A program made the translations under genes and the position numbers. The notes below the pieces were generated by a model. The model had not been told where the DNA came from. It saw only the letters and a list, made by a program, of their open reading frames with translations, and searched no databases. Shown in pieces: positions 34,374 through 43,121 of a stretch of DNA of 64,000 bases (position 1 is its first letter; each line of letters opens with the position of its first letter). Origin of the DNA: JBLWXV01 sp048267245 (lineage in GTDB: Bacteria > Bdellovibrionota > Bacteriovoracia > Bacteriovoracales > Bacteriovoracaceae); NCBI GenBank assembly GCA_048267245.1, contig JBLWXV010000001.1, positions 2,170,001-2,234,000 on the forward strand, read 5' to 3'.

Positions 34374-34392
34374 GTTAGCGTATTACGGTAAC
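34374..34392 (+). promoter_or_regulatory. Imperfect palindrome in the liv leader (operator candidate)
   Basis: GTTAGCGTATTACGGTAAC is an odd-centred palindrome with eight of nine arm positions matching. It lies 7 nt downstream of TATAAA (34362-34367), i.e. around the predicted transcript start, and 28 nt before the substrate-binding protein ATG. A position suited to repressor binding. Confidence 0.4.
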
Positions 34393-34420
34393 GATTTCTA
34401 TTTATGCAAAGGGAGAAGAG

Positions 34421-35560
34421 ATGAGAATTCCAGTTGGAATAAAGAAAGCGCTTAGCGTTGTTGCGGCACTTACGATGACCGCCACTGTCAGCGCAGCGAA
34501 GACACCTGTTAAAGTAGGTTCAGTATTTCCCATGACCGGAGCTATCGCCACTTATGGCCAAGAAAGTGTGAACGGAATGGAACTCGCGCTTGAAAAAATT
34601 AAAAAAGATAAGGGTTTCAACTTCAATATCACTCTCATTAAAGAAGACAATAAAGGTGAGCCAGTAGAGAGCGGCAACGCTGTTAAAAAACTCATCGAAG
34701 TCGACAAGGTCAATATCATTGTAGGCTCTGTTGCCTCATCAAACACCCTCGCCGGCGCGCCCATTGCTCAAAGTTCTGGTGTTCCCCTCCTCACCCCTGC
34801 CTCAACAAATGAAAAAGTAACAGAAGTAGGAAATTTCATCAGCCGCACATGCTTCACTGATGCCTTCCAAGGCGTGGTGATGGCGAAATTTGCCAGGGAC
34901 AATCTTGGCAAGACTAAAGCCGCTGTGGTGATTGATAAGTCTTCAGATTACTCAAAGGGCCTGGCCGAAGTATTCACGCGCGAATTTAAAAAGATGGGCG
35001 GCGAAATTATCGACGATGACTTTGCCTACAACCAAAAAGAAACAGATTTTAAATCCCTTGTGCGTCGTCTCAAAAGAGCTAACCCTGACGTCATCTTTAT
35101 GCCTGGCTACTACACAGAAGTTGGTCTCATGCTACGCCAAGCGCGCGACCTTAAACTCAATGTTCCCTTCCTAGGCGGAGATGGCTGGGATTCACCAAAG
35201 CTAGCTGAACTCGCTGGTGAAGATGGCATTAAAGGTAACTACATTTCTTCTCACTTTAGTGCTGATGACTCAGATCCCAAAGTTCAAGAATTTGTAAAGG
35301 CCTACAAGGCCCGCTACAAGCAAACTCCTGGCGCCATGGCCGCTCTTGGCTATGATGGTCTACTGGTCGTTGCCGATGCCCTTAAGCGTGCGAAGTCTGC
35401 CTCTCACAATGATCTTCGCGATGCCATCAACAACACCAAAGGCTTTGTCGGTGTCACTGGAAGTATCACGATTGATGAAAACCGCAACGCTCAAAAGAGC
35501 GCAGTTGTTCTTGAGACAACGATGAAAGGCAACGTATTCAAAGAAAAAGTTAGTCCTTAA
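34421..35560 (+). CDS. livK: Branched-chain amino acid ABC transporter, substrate-binding protein
   Basis: Periplasmic type I binding protein of 379 residues (LivJ/LivK family). Signal peptide ending VSAAK (about residue 26). The mature protein begins PVKVGSVFPMTGAIATYGQE, the family's ligand-site region, followed by GSVASSNTLAGAPIAQSSGVP and the hinge GYDGLLVVADAL. It captures leucine, isoleucine, valine or related amino acids and delivers them to LivHM. AGGGAGAAGAG precedes the ATG. A 12-bp hairpin separates it from livH, a usual device for making the binding protein in excess. Confidence 0.95.
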   Translation: MRIPVGIKKALSVVAALTMTATVSAAKTPVKVGSVFPMTGAIATYGQESVNGMELALEKIKKDKGFNFNITLIKEDNKGEPVESGNAVKKLIEVDKVNIIVGSVASSNTLAGAPIAQSSGVPLLTPASTNEKVTEVGNFISRTCFTDAFQGVVMAKFARDNLGKTKAAVVIDKSSDYSKGLAEVFTREFKKMGGEIIDDDFAYNQKETDFKSLVRRLKRANPDVIFMPGYYTEVGLMLRQARDLKLNVPFLGGDGWDSPKLAELAGEDGIKGNYISSHFSADDSDPKVQEFVKAYKARYKQTPGAMAALGYDGLLVVADALKRAKSASHNDLRDAINNTKGFVGVTGSITIDENRNAQKSAVVLETTMKGNVFKEKVSP

Positions 35561-35568
35561 ATTTCACA

Positions 35569-35597
35569 AAGAGAGTGTAGTACTGCTACACTCTCTT
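35569..35597 (+). terminator. Intercistronic hairpin between livK and livH
   Basis: AAGAGAGTGTAG (35569-35580) and CTACACTCTCTT (35586-35597) form a perfect 12-bp stem with a 5-nt loop. The T-run begins 8 nt later (ATTTTT), so it is likely a partial terminator or 3'-end protector that raises livK mRNA over the permease genes. Confidence 0.75.
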
Positions 35598-35644
35598 GAT
35601 ACACATTTTTACACACACTTCTCTCTTAACCTCAAGGATGCGAG

Positions 35645-36544
35645 ATGAGCGAAGATCTCATTTGGTTTTTTAAAGACCTCTGTCAATATACTCTCAATGG
35701 CCTAGCACAAGGTTCAATTTACGCTCTCATCGCTCTGGGCTACACCATGGTCTATGGGATTATAAAGCTCATTAATTTTGCCCACGGCGAATTCTACATG
35801 ATCGGCGCCTTTATCGGTTTTGCCTGTATCGCCGCTGGATTTCCCATCTGGATTGCGATGCCACTGGCGATGCTTGGCAGTGGTCTTATCGCAGTCTTAG
35901 TTGAGAGACTCGTTTATCGCCCAATAAGAAACGCTGGGCGCATCACTGCACTCATCACCGCTCTTGGGGTGAGTCTTTTTTTTCAATACACCGGCCAGCT
36001 CACAATTGGCGCTGAACCAAAGGCCTTTCCAAGCGTGATAGAAAATAAAACCTATGATCTGGGCGACGTCTATATTGAAACTAATATGATTCTCATTATG
36101 GCCCTCACCGCACTCTTAATGATTTTTCTCTACTGGCTCGTCGGTCACACAAAAGTTGGCAAGGCCATGAGGGCAACTAGCTTTGATGTGGGAACCGCTG
36201 AATTGATGGGTATTAATTCTAATCGCATCATCTCATTTACCTTCTTTATCGGTGCTGCCTTTGCTGGCGCCGCAGGTGTCCTTGTTGGTACTTACTACAA
36301 TACAATTGATCCACTAATGGGAATGATTCCAGGAATTAAGGCCTTTGTGGCCGCCGTGCTTGGAGGCATTGGCATAATCCCTGGCGCCGTTGTGGGTGGG
36401 CTCGTCCTTGGGCTAGCAGAGAATCTCGTCACTGGCTTTTGGGTCTCAACTTATCGCGACGCCATTGCCTTTGGCATTCTGATTCTCATTCTCGTCATCC
36501 GCCCAAGTGGACTACTTGGTAAGAACACCAAGGAGAAAGTGTAA
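35645..36544 (+). CDS. livH: Branched-chain amino acid ABC transporter, permease LivH
   Basis: Inner-membrane permease of 299 residues. It begins with the family signature GLAQGSIYALIALGYTMVYGIIKLINFAHG, then about eight membrane helices and the EAA-like loop GIKAFVAAVLGGIGIIPGAVVGG that contacts the ATPase. It forms the translocation pore with LivM. Its stop overlaps the livM start by one base (TAATG). Confidence 0.95.
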   Translation: MSEDLIWFFKDLCQYTLNGLAQGSIYALIALGYTMVYGIIKLINFAHGEFYMIGAFIGFACIAAGFPIWIAMPLAMLGSGLIAVLVERLVYRPIRNAGRITALITALGVSLFFQYTGQLTIGAEPKAFPSVIENKTYDLGDVYIETNMILIMALTALLMIFLYWLVGHTKVGKAMRATSFDVGTAELMGINSNRIISFTFFIGAAFAGAAGVLVGTYYNTIDPLMGMIPGIKAFVAAVLGGIGIIPGAVVGGLVLGLAENLVTGFWVSTYRDAIAFGILILILVIRPSGLLGKNTKEKV

Positions 36545-37416
36545 TGGATTATATTTTTCACATCATTCTACTTATTGGTGTCTTTATCATCGCGGCCATT
36601 AGCCTCAATATTATCAACGGCATCGCGGGCCAACTCTCCCTAGGTCACGCGGGATTTTGGGCCGTGGGTGCCTACTCCGGCGCCGCCTACGCCGTCTATG
36701 GGGCCTTGCCCATTCCAGACTTTTTAAATCTAATGATCTCTTGCATAATCGGCGCGCTAAGCGCGGGCCTAGCGGGGCTGGTTATTGGCATTCCTTGTCT
36801 GCGGCTTCGGGGCGACTACCTCGCTATTGCCACTCTGGGCTTTGGGGAGATTATCCGTATTGTCATTATGAATATGGATGTGGTTGGTGGGGCCAGTGGT
36901 TTTACCAATATTCCTAAGTGGTCAAACTTTATTTGGATCTACGGCTGGGTAGTGCTCATCATTATATTTAACGTCAATCTTTTGCGCGGCACCCACGGAC
37001 GTGCGATCATCTCAATACGCGAAGATGAAATTGCAGCAGAGAGCATGGGTATTAATACTTTTAAGTATAAAACTCTAGCCTTCGTCCTTGGCGCCATGGG
37101 CGCTGGAATTTCAGGGGCCCTCTTTGCCCACCTCTCTCAACTACTACACCCCAATGGCTTTACCTTCTTGTGGTCAGTAGTCTTTCTACTCATGATTATT
37201 CTCGGAGGACTTGGCTCAATCACCGGGGCAGTTGTAGGCGCCATTATCTTGGGAGCACTCCCTGAAGTTCTGCGAAATATTTCAGACACTGTGAGTGAGT
37301 GGCGCATGGTTATCTACTCAGTTCTTCTGATCATCCTCATGCTCGCTAGACCGAGTGGAATTTTTGGTAAGCACGAACTTGATCTTACCAAGCTCTTTAA
37401 AAGGAAAAGTCACTAA
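36544..37416 (+). CDS. livM: Branched-chain amino acid ABC transporter, permease LivM
   Basis: Second permease of 290 residues. Family signature INGIAGQLSLGHAGFWAVGAYSGA near residues 25-48, the central LRLRGDYLAIATLGFGEIIRI segment, and the coupling loop near FLLMIILGGLGSITGAVVGA. It is shorter than E. coli LivM (425) because it lacks the N-terminal extension, as in many bacteria. One-base overlaps (TAATG) on both sides show tight coupling with livH and the ATPase gene. Confidence 0.95.
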   Translation: MDYIFHIILLIGVFIIAAISLNIINGIAGQLSLGHAGFWAVGAYSGAAYAVYGALPIPDFLNLMISCIIGALSAGLAGLVIGIPCLRLRGDYLAIATLGFGEIIRIVIMNMDVVGGASGFTNIPKWSNFIWIYGWVVLIIIFNVNLLRGTHGRAIISIREDEIAAESMGINTFKYKTLAFVLGAMGAGISGALFAHLSQLLHPNGFTFLWSVVFLLMIILGGLGSITGAVVGAIILGALPEVLRNISDTVSEWRMVIYSVLLIILMLARPSGIFGKHELDLTKLFKRKSH

Positions 37417-38942
37417 TGCAACCAGTGCTTCAAGTTAAAGATCTCACGATGCAATTTGGCGGTCTGACGGCCGTGGATCAATTCTCTCTAGAGATAAAAC
37501 CCGGCGAGTTAGTTGGAGTCATTGGACCAAACGGTGCTGGAAAGACCACAATATTTAATATGGTGACTGGTATCTATACGCCTACCAGTGGCCAGGTGAT
37601 CCTTGATGGGGCAGTGATTAATGGCAAGCGCCCGGCCCACATCACAGAGGCCGGAATTTGTAGAACCTTCCAAAATATTCGCCTCTTTAAAGACTTAAGT
37701 GTCATCGACAATATTCGCCTCGCCGGGCATTCGCGCCTTGAGTATGGACTACTAAGTTCAATATTTAAAACCAGAAAGTACAAAGAGGCCGAGGCCAAGT
37801 TAACTGAAGAAGCAATGGAGTTACTCAAGATCTTCAAACTCGACCACAAGGCAGAAGTCACTGCAAAGAATCTCCCCTACGGAGAGCAGCGCCGACTGGA
37901 GATTGCTCGCGCCCTCGCAACTAGACCAAAAGTATTGCTCTTAGACGAACCCGCCGCTGGTATGAACCCCCAGGAAACGAAAGAGCTCACTGATCTCATT
38001 CGCTGGGTGAGAGATCACTTTAAAATGGCGATTCTGCTTATTGAGCACGACATGGGTCTTGTGATGAAGGTCTGTGAGCGCATCTATGTTGTCGATTACG
38101 GCAAGGGTATTGCTCACGGTGGGCCTGAAGAAATTCAAAATAATCCCAAAGTTATTGAAGCCTATCTTGGGGTGGATGACGGCAAGGCCGTCGCCATGAA
38201 AAGAGAAGAACCCATAAATACTAAAACCCAAATGCCGATACTCAAGCTTCAAGACCTGAGCGTTCACTATGGCAATATCCACGCTCTTCACGGCATTAAC
38301 CTTGAAGTATACCCAGGTGAGATCGTCACAATACTCGGGGCAAATGGCGCTGGGAAAACAACAACTCTAAAAACTCTCTCAGGACTACTCACGCCCACAA
38401 CTGGCGAAGTCGTCTTTAATGGAGATTCGATCCACACTCTGCCAGCGCATCAAATTACGGCCAGAGGTATTGCCCAGTCCCCAGAGGGGCGCATGGTATT
38501 TCCCGCCCTCACTGTAGCAGAGAACTTGGAGATGGGTGCCTATCTGAGAAAAGACAACGAAGTCACAAATGACTTGGAACTGATGTTCAAGCTCTTCCCG
38601 CGCCTAAAAGAGCGCCGCAAACAACTGGCCGGCACACTCTCCGGGGGAGAGCAGCAGATGCTCGCCATCGCTCGGGCGTACATGGCCAGACCAAAACTTC
38701 TCCTACTCGATGAGCCCTCACTTGGCATTGCGCCCATACTAGTTCAGGCAATCTTTGATGCTATTGTTGAACTCAATCGCACCAAGAATATGACCATTCT
38801 CCTAGTTGAGCAGAATGCCTATGCGGCGCTAAAGATCGCCGACCGCGCCTATGTCATGGCAACTGGAAATATTGTGAGATCGGGAGCGGCCGCTGAACTT
38901 TTGGCCGATGAAGCTATTCAAAAAGCGTATCTTGGGCATTAG
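37416..38942 (+). CDS. Fused LivG-LivF ATPase of the branched-chain amino acid transporter
   Basis: 508 residues containing both ATP-binding subunits in one chain. Residues 1-250 are LivG-like: Walker A GPNGAGKTT (37-45), signature YGEQRRLEIARAL (155-167), Walker B LLLDEPAAGM, and the LivG C-terminal EEIQNNPKVIEAYLG. A linker (about 253-275) leads to a LivF-like half: Walker A GANGAGKTT (308-316), SPEGRMVFPALTV, signature LSGGEQQMLAIARAY and Walker B LLLDEPSLGIAP. Both nucleotide sites look intact. In most bacteria livG and livF are separate genes. There is no frameshift evidence; the linker is natural-looking. Confidence 0.95.
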   Translation: MQPVLQVKDLTMQFGGLTAVDQFSLEIKPGELVGVIGPNGAGKTTIFNMVTGIYTPTSGQVILDGAVINGKRPAHITEAGICRTFQNIRLFKDLSVIDNIRLAGHSRLEYGLLSSIFKTRKYKEAEAKLTEEAMELLKIFKLDHKAEVTAKNLPYGEQRRLEIARALATRPKVLLLDEPAAGMNPQETKELTDLIRWVRDHFKMAILLIEHDMGLVMKVCERIYVVDYGKGIAHGGPEEIQNNPKVIEAYLGVDDGKAVAMKREEPINTKTQMPILKLQDLSVHYGNIHALHGINLEVYPGEIVTILGANGAGKTTTLKTLSGLLTPTTGEVVFNGDSIHTLPAHQITARGIAQSPEGRMVFPALTVAENLEMGAYLRKDNEVTNDLELMFKLFPRLKERRKQLAGTLSGGEQQMLAIARAYMARPKLLLLDEPSLGIAPILVQAIFDAIVELNRTKNMTILLVEQNAYAALKIADRAYVMATGNIVRSGAAAELLADEAIQKAYLGH

Positions 38943-38968
38943 AATGCTCAAAATACTTGGAGACACCA

Positions 38969-39169
38969 ATGCAATTAGAAGCAGCTATTAAGACCGTAAA
39001 GAAATATATCAAGATGAGTGCCATTGAAAATCAACCCCACATCGACCTGACTCTCGTCGACGCTCTCAAGCGCGCGGAAGTTGAAAAGGCACTCGCAGCT
39101 TTAAAGATGTATGTGAAAAAGGGTGATATCACCGAAGCTGATCTCAACCAAGAATTGGGCCTTAAATAA
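38969..39169 (+). CDS. Small hypothetical protein after the liv operon
   Basis: 66 residues from the ATG at 38969 (TTGGAG lies just upstream; the in-frame TTG at 38957 is part of that site). The sequence is charged and helical (AAIKTVKKYIKMSAIE, LKRAEVEKALAALKMYVKK, EADLNQELGL) with no cysteine or signal peptide, so it is a cytoplasmic helical protein. It starts 26 nt after the LivGF stop and is probably co-transcribed. Family not recognised. Its stop is 3 nt from that of the convergent gene. Confidence 0.6.
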   Translation: MQLEAAIKTVKKYIKMSAIENQPHIDLTLVDALKRAEVEKALAALKMYVKKGDITEADLNQELGLK

Positions 39170-39172
39170 TAT

Positions 39173-39634
39173 TTAAGGCTTCCAAGTTTTTATAGTTGTT
39201 TTCTTGTCTTCATCGACGACGTGAACCTTGATTTGATCTTTGGCGTCTTCAAATTCTAGTGGCCAAGCACTGGTTACATGGAAAACTTCTTTACCGTCTT
39301 GTAGAGAGACTATTGAGAACTGCTCACCATGCACACCCTTTTGCTGGAAAATTAGAGCAAAAGGCAATTCAGCATTTGGGAATAATTTAAATCGAATTTT
39401 TTGAAACCCATCAGTTACTTCATTCACTTTCTTTTCAAAAATCAGTTTCTTTTCAGAATGAAGTTGAATGATTTGGTTGCCCTTTGATTGATAAACTAGA
39501 ACTGAGTACGGCTCTTCGGCCAATTCAATCTGCTGGAAATGAACTAAACCTAGAGCATTGACGTCTTTTAAAGTGACCTTGGCAAAGAGATTCCAAGTGG
39601 TGAGAACTAAGATAAGACTAATCCCAAATTTCAT
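39173..39634 (-). CDS. Exported protein, unknown
   Basis: 153 residues with a signal peptide (MKFGISLILVLTTWNLFA). The mature part is beta-rich, with repeated strand-turn patterns (YSVLVYQSKGNQIIQLH, SEKKLIFEKKVNEV, EQFSIVSLQDGKEVFHV) and no cysteine, perhaps a small beta-sandwich. Family not recognised. Its start lies inside the 3' end of the transglycosylase-like gene (17-nt overlap), so the two are translationally coupled and may act together in the periplasm. Confidence 0.62.
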   Translation of the reverse strand: MKFGISLILVLTTWNLFAKVTLKDVNALGLVHFQQIELAEEPYSVLVYQSKGNQIIQLHSEKKLIFEKKVNEVTDGFQKIRFKLFPNAELPFALIFQQKGVHGEQFSIVSLQDGKEVFHVTSAWPLEFEDAKDQIKVHVVDEDKKTTIKTWKP

Positions 39635-41072
39635 TATAGCACTCCCCGGGCGTTTTCTTCTTTAAGCATGGAAGACACTGATCGTAGACATTCTTCACAT
39701 ACTTGGACTGATTGTCATGATCATACTGAGTAATGGCCATTTTCAAAAGCTGGTCATTACTTGCCTTAGGGTTTTTCCACTTTGCATACTTAATTTCAAA
39801 ATTCAAAAGTCTAAGCGAGACTTCAAGTTGTAGGTGAGGATCTGTGCTTAAGAAAGCGTGGGCATCACCGACAGATTTCCCTACCAATTTCTGTGAGTAC
39901 TTTGTTGAGTAAGGAAGCTGATCGGCATCGGGATGATTCTTCATTTTCCTAAATGTTCCCTTAGTCATCTGCCCAAGACCGTGGGCCGAGGAGATCATAT
40001 TCTTAGTGTTGTTACAATAAGTATAATTGCTCATTAACGGACTCAAATCTCCGGAAGTTTCCTGAAACGCAATACAAGTTACGAGGTCTGCACTAAGTAC
40101 TGGGGAGACAAAGTTTGGATTTACGGAGTTGGCGTAATTTGTTCCCTTTCCAGTGTCATTTGAAACCGCTTTAATCGCCGCAAGAGAATCCTTGGCGACA
40201 AAGTGAATCTTATCTGCACGCTCAGGTAAGCTCAGGGATCCCCAACTTGTTTTGGCAAGGAGTTCTCGCTCATACTGACGACGATCACTCTCGCACGATT
40301 TTTTACCTTTAAGTTCAGAGCGCTTACCCATCACTAGTGCGTGTGGCGTCTCACTACCACTCCAAAACTCTCCCTCCTGGCCCCAAGGCCTTGCCTGCGG
40401 ACGAAGCGAGGACTCTAGCTTTAAAGGCGATTCTACTTCAGCTTCACAGCCAACACAGTGAGGTTCGGGAGGTTCCCCTGCTCCTGTTACTTCAATCGCC
40501 TCTTTTTCATTTACTAATGAGGCAATGACGTCTTGAATATGAGTGTTGAGATTAGCATTATCGAAATTCTTTACACTGGTTTTTAAGACCGGAGGATTCG
40601 AGGTCACCTTTCCCTGCCAGTCAACCATCTCTCCATCAGCATTGACCATCACCAGGCGGTAGTGCTTCCACTTTCCATCGAGCACATCACTGACTCGCAC
40701 AAGCTTTGTTCCTGCTGGGACGCGATTCTTTTCATTATTTTCATCGAGCACTTCAATAGACTCTTTGAATTCCACCGAAACGGCACGGTTAAAGTATTTT
40801 CTTGATGTGCGATAGGTCTCATCACTGATGGGAACATTGTCTTCATCCACAATCATGACCTTTACCGACCAATGTCCTAAATCATTTTGATCATAGAGCG
40901 CGCGAAGATAGGTATCATGACCCAACTGGAGCGAGTCCGTGCCTGCCTCATTTTCAATCGAAAGAGCGCGGTCTACTTGGTGAAGGGCACTACTTTGAGC
41001 CTGCGCCCAAGAGCTCATCAAGCAGGATAGATAAATAAATGTGAGAAAGTGTCCTTTAATTCTAGTAATCAT
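39618..41072 (-). CDS. Exported protein with lytic-transglycosylase-like domain
   Basis: 484 residues; signal peptide ending SSWAQA (about residue 25). An N-terminal beta-rich region (about 40-160) has an SH3-like feel (GTKLVRVSDVLDGKWKHYRLV). A CVGCE motif lies near 207. The C-terminal half (about 340-470) resembles an SLT/goose-lysozyme-type domain: Glu in CIAFQETSGDLSPLM, then SSAHGLGQMTKGTF and MAITQYDHD, the order found in lytic transglycosylases. It probably cleaves peptidoglycan glycan strands. There is no clear Shine-Dalgarno sequence; TCCGATAA lies 8 nt before the ATG. It is coupled to the 153-residue exported protein downstream. Confidence 0.68.
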   Translation of the reverse strand: MITRIKGHFLTFIYLSCLMSSWAQAQSSALHQVDRALSIENEAGTDSLQLGHDTYLRALYDQNDLGHWSVKVMIVDEDNVPISDETYRTSRKYFNRAVSVEFKESIEVLDENNEKNRVPAGTKLVRVSDVLDGKWKHYRLVMVNADGEMVDWQGKVTSNPPVLKTSVKNFDNANLNTHIQDVIASLVNEKEAIEVTGAGEPPEPHCVGCEAEVESPLKLESSLRPQARPWGQEGEFWSGSETPHALVMGKRSELKGKKSCESDRRQYERELLAKTSWGSLSLPERADKIHFVAKDSLAAIKAVSNDTGKGTNYANSVNPNFVSPVLSADLVTCIAFQETSGDLSPLMSNYTYCNNTKNMISSAHGLGQMTKGTFRKMKNHPDADQLPYSTKYSQKLVGKSVGDAHAFLSTDPHLQLEVSLRLLNFEIKYAKWKNPKASNDQLLKMAITQYDHDNQSKYVKNVYDQCLPCLKKKTPGECYNEIWD

Positions 41073-41080
41073 TAGGACTC

Positions 41081-41088
41081 TTATCGGA
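41081..41088 (-). promoter_or_regulatory. FliA-like -10 element (TCCGATAA)
   Basis: Minus-strand TCCGATAA ends 8 nt before the ATG at 41072 and matches GCCGATAA at seven of eight positions. No TAAA occurs at the right distance; the region upstream is a T-run. Confidence 0.35.
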
Positions 41089-41106
41089 AATATTTAAAAA
41101 AAATTG

Positions 41107-41355
41107 CTAGTTTTTAGGATCTATGACGCGATATTCCGCTTCAATAATATCGCTCGAATTGGAACCCGTCGCACGTGCGCGACCAGAATTCTCCGAGTGA
41201 TTTGCTCGCTCTCGTCCAAAGATGTCGCCCGTGGGCGCTTGTCCAGCGCGAATGGCCTCTTGCATGGCCCCATAGACCTTATATCCTCTCCAAATTCCTC
41301 TGATCATGAGAAAGAGAATATAGAGAAATAGTGCCTTGATGATTAGACTGATCAT
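41107..41355 (-). CDS. Small membrane protein, unknown
   Basis: 82 residues from the ATG at 41355 (in-frame GTG at 41370 and TTG at 41391 are alternatives; the start is uncertain because no site has a well-spaced Shine-Dalgarno sequence). One membrane helix (MISLIIKALFLYILFLMI) is followed by a positively charged stretch and a hydrophilic tail ending SSDIIEAEYRVIDPKN, a tail style seen in small DUF4834-like membrane proteins. Function unknown. Confidence 0.5.
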   Translation of the reverse strand: MISLIIKALFLYILFLMIRGIWRGYKVYGAMQEAIRAGQAPTGDIFGRERANHSENSGRARATGSNSSDIIEAEYRVIDPKN

Positions 41356-41486
41356 GGCCTCAATATACACCGAAACCGCCCCACCAGACAAATCTCTCTA
41401 GCGACAATCTCTATACGGATGAAATATTGCGTGTTATTTTAGCCCCTTAGCATATTACTGACTTAATTTATCAACTGGGACCACTT

Positions 41487-43076
41487 ATGAGCGACACAAA
41501 TACACCTAAATTAGTTCACTGGGCGGATATGACGGCCGATCGAATTATTAAACAGGTGGGAGATAAAGACGCCTATGTGGTGGCCAGTGGGATCACTCCC
41601 TCAGGGACAGTCCACTTTGGAAATTTTCGCGAAGTCATCACTGTGGATTTCGTTGCTCGCGCACTTCGTGCTCGCGGCAAGAAAGTGAGATTTATCTTTT
41701 CTTGGGATGACTACGATACTTTTAGAAAAATCCCTAAGAATATGCCCAAGCAAGATGAGCTCACAAAATTTATGTTTCAGCCCATCGTCGATACGCCAGA
41801 CCCATTTGATAAAGAAGAGTCCTACGCCGCTCACCACGAGCGCGCCTTTGAATCACAATTAGAAAAAGTGGGCATTAAAGTTGAACCACTTTATCAAGCA
41901 AAGAAATATCGCGCGGGCACCTATAAAGAGAGCATCAAACTCGCCCTCAACGAGGCCAAGACCATAAAGGCCATTCTCGACGAACACCGCTCGGCCCCGC
42001 TTGAGGATTCCTGGCTTCCTGTCTCTGTCTATTGTGAAAAGTGTAACACTGACAATAAAATTACTGACAAGAAATGGGATGGCGCTAATCTCGCCTATTC
42101 CTGTGAAAATTGCGGCCATAAAGGAAGTGAAGTCCTTGAGACGACTTCAAGAATTAAGCTTCCCTGGCGCGTAGACTGGCCAATGAGATGGGCCTTTGAA
42201 CAAGTGGATTTTGAGCCCGGTGGAAAGGATCACTCTTCTCAAGGTGGCTCTTACACGACTGCTAAAGAGATCGTAAAAGTCTTCAATTGGAAGTCGCCCG
42301 TCTACCTTCAATATGACTTCGTCTCTATTAAAGGAGGCGGTGGCAAAATGAGCTCTAGCTCAGGTGAAGTTGTCACTGTGAACGACGTCCTTAATGTCTA
42401 TGAGCCAGAGATGGTGCGCTGGATTTTCGCCTCTTATAAATCAAACGTCGACTTTGCAGTGAGCTTTGATCTCGATGCCATTAAGGCCTATGAAGACTTT
42501 GACCGCATGGAGCGCCTCGCCTATGGACTAGAGCCAGGAAACGAAAAAAAGGTCGACATGGCCAAGCGAGTTTACGAGCTCTCACAAGTTGGAGAGATCC
42601 CAAGCGAGTGTCCCTTCCAACCGGCGTTTAGACACCTCACAAATGTACTGCAAATTAATGATGGAGACATTGGCGCGGCCCGCGAGTTCTATAAAGATCA
42701 AATTAAAACTGAGCGCGACGAGCGCCGCTTTAAAGAGCGCAGTGAATGCGCTCTCTTTTGGCTACAAAATTACGCCCCTGAAGACTTTAAATTCGGCATC
42801 AACACCACTGCTCCAATTGTCGATCTAAGCCCTGAGCTAAAGACATTCCTCACCAAGACTTGTGACTATCTAGAGGGAGCTGGCAGCAGCGCTAGTGATG
42901 TTGAATTGCACGAAAAAATGTATGAAATCATCCACGAGATCGGCATCGCCCCAAATGATGTCTTTCCAGTGATGTATCAACTTCTCATTTCTAAAGAGCG
43001 CGGACCAAAGCTCGCGGGATTTCTCAACACCATAGGATCTTCTCGTGTGGCCAAGCTTTTAAGAGGGGCGCTCTAG
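41487..43076 (+). CDS. lysK: Lysyl-tRNA synthetase, class I (archaeal type)
   Basis: Charges tRNA-Lys. It is the class I enzyme, unrelated to the class II LysS used by most bacteria. 529 residues. HIGH-like motif GTVHFGN (40-46) in ASGITPSGTVHFGN, KMSKS-like KMSSSSG near residue 286, two zinc-binding pairs (CEKCN about 183; CENCG about 208) and the WDDYDTFRKIPKNM region typical of LysRS-I. It is used by archaea, spirochaetes and scattered bacteria. A GGGA site precedes the ATG. A strong terminator follows. Whether a class II copy exists elsewhere cannot be seen here. Confidence 0.95.
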   Translation: MSDTNTPKLVHWADMTADRIIKQVGDKDAYVVASGITPSGTVHFGNFREVITVDFVARALRARGKKVRFIFSWDDYDTFRKIPKNMPKQDELTKFMFQPIVDTPDPFDKEESYAAHHERAFESQLEKVGIKVEPLYQAKKYRAGTYKESIKLALNEAKTIKAILDEHRSAPLEDSWLPVSVYCEKCNTDNKITDKKWDGANLAYSCENCGHKGSEVLETTSRIKLPWRVDWPMRWAFEQVDFEPGGKDHSSQGGSYTTAKEIVKVFNWKSPVYLQYDFVSIKGGGGKMSSSSGEVVTVNDVLNVYEPEMVRWIFASYKSNVDFAVSFDLDAIKAYEDFDRMERLAYGLEPGNEKKVDMAKRVYELSQVGEIPSECPFQPAFRHLTNVLQINDGDIGAAREFYKDQIKTERDERRFKERSECALFWLQNYAPEDFKFGINTTAPIVDLSPELKTFLTKTCDYLEGAGSSASDVELHEKMYEIIHEIGIAPNDVFPVMYQLLISKERGPKLAGFLNTIGSSRVAKLLRGAL

Positions 43077-43121
43077 CCATCTTTTAGTGTCAGATTCTCT
43101 TTCTTAAAAATCCTTAAGCTT

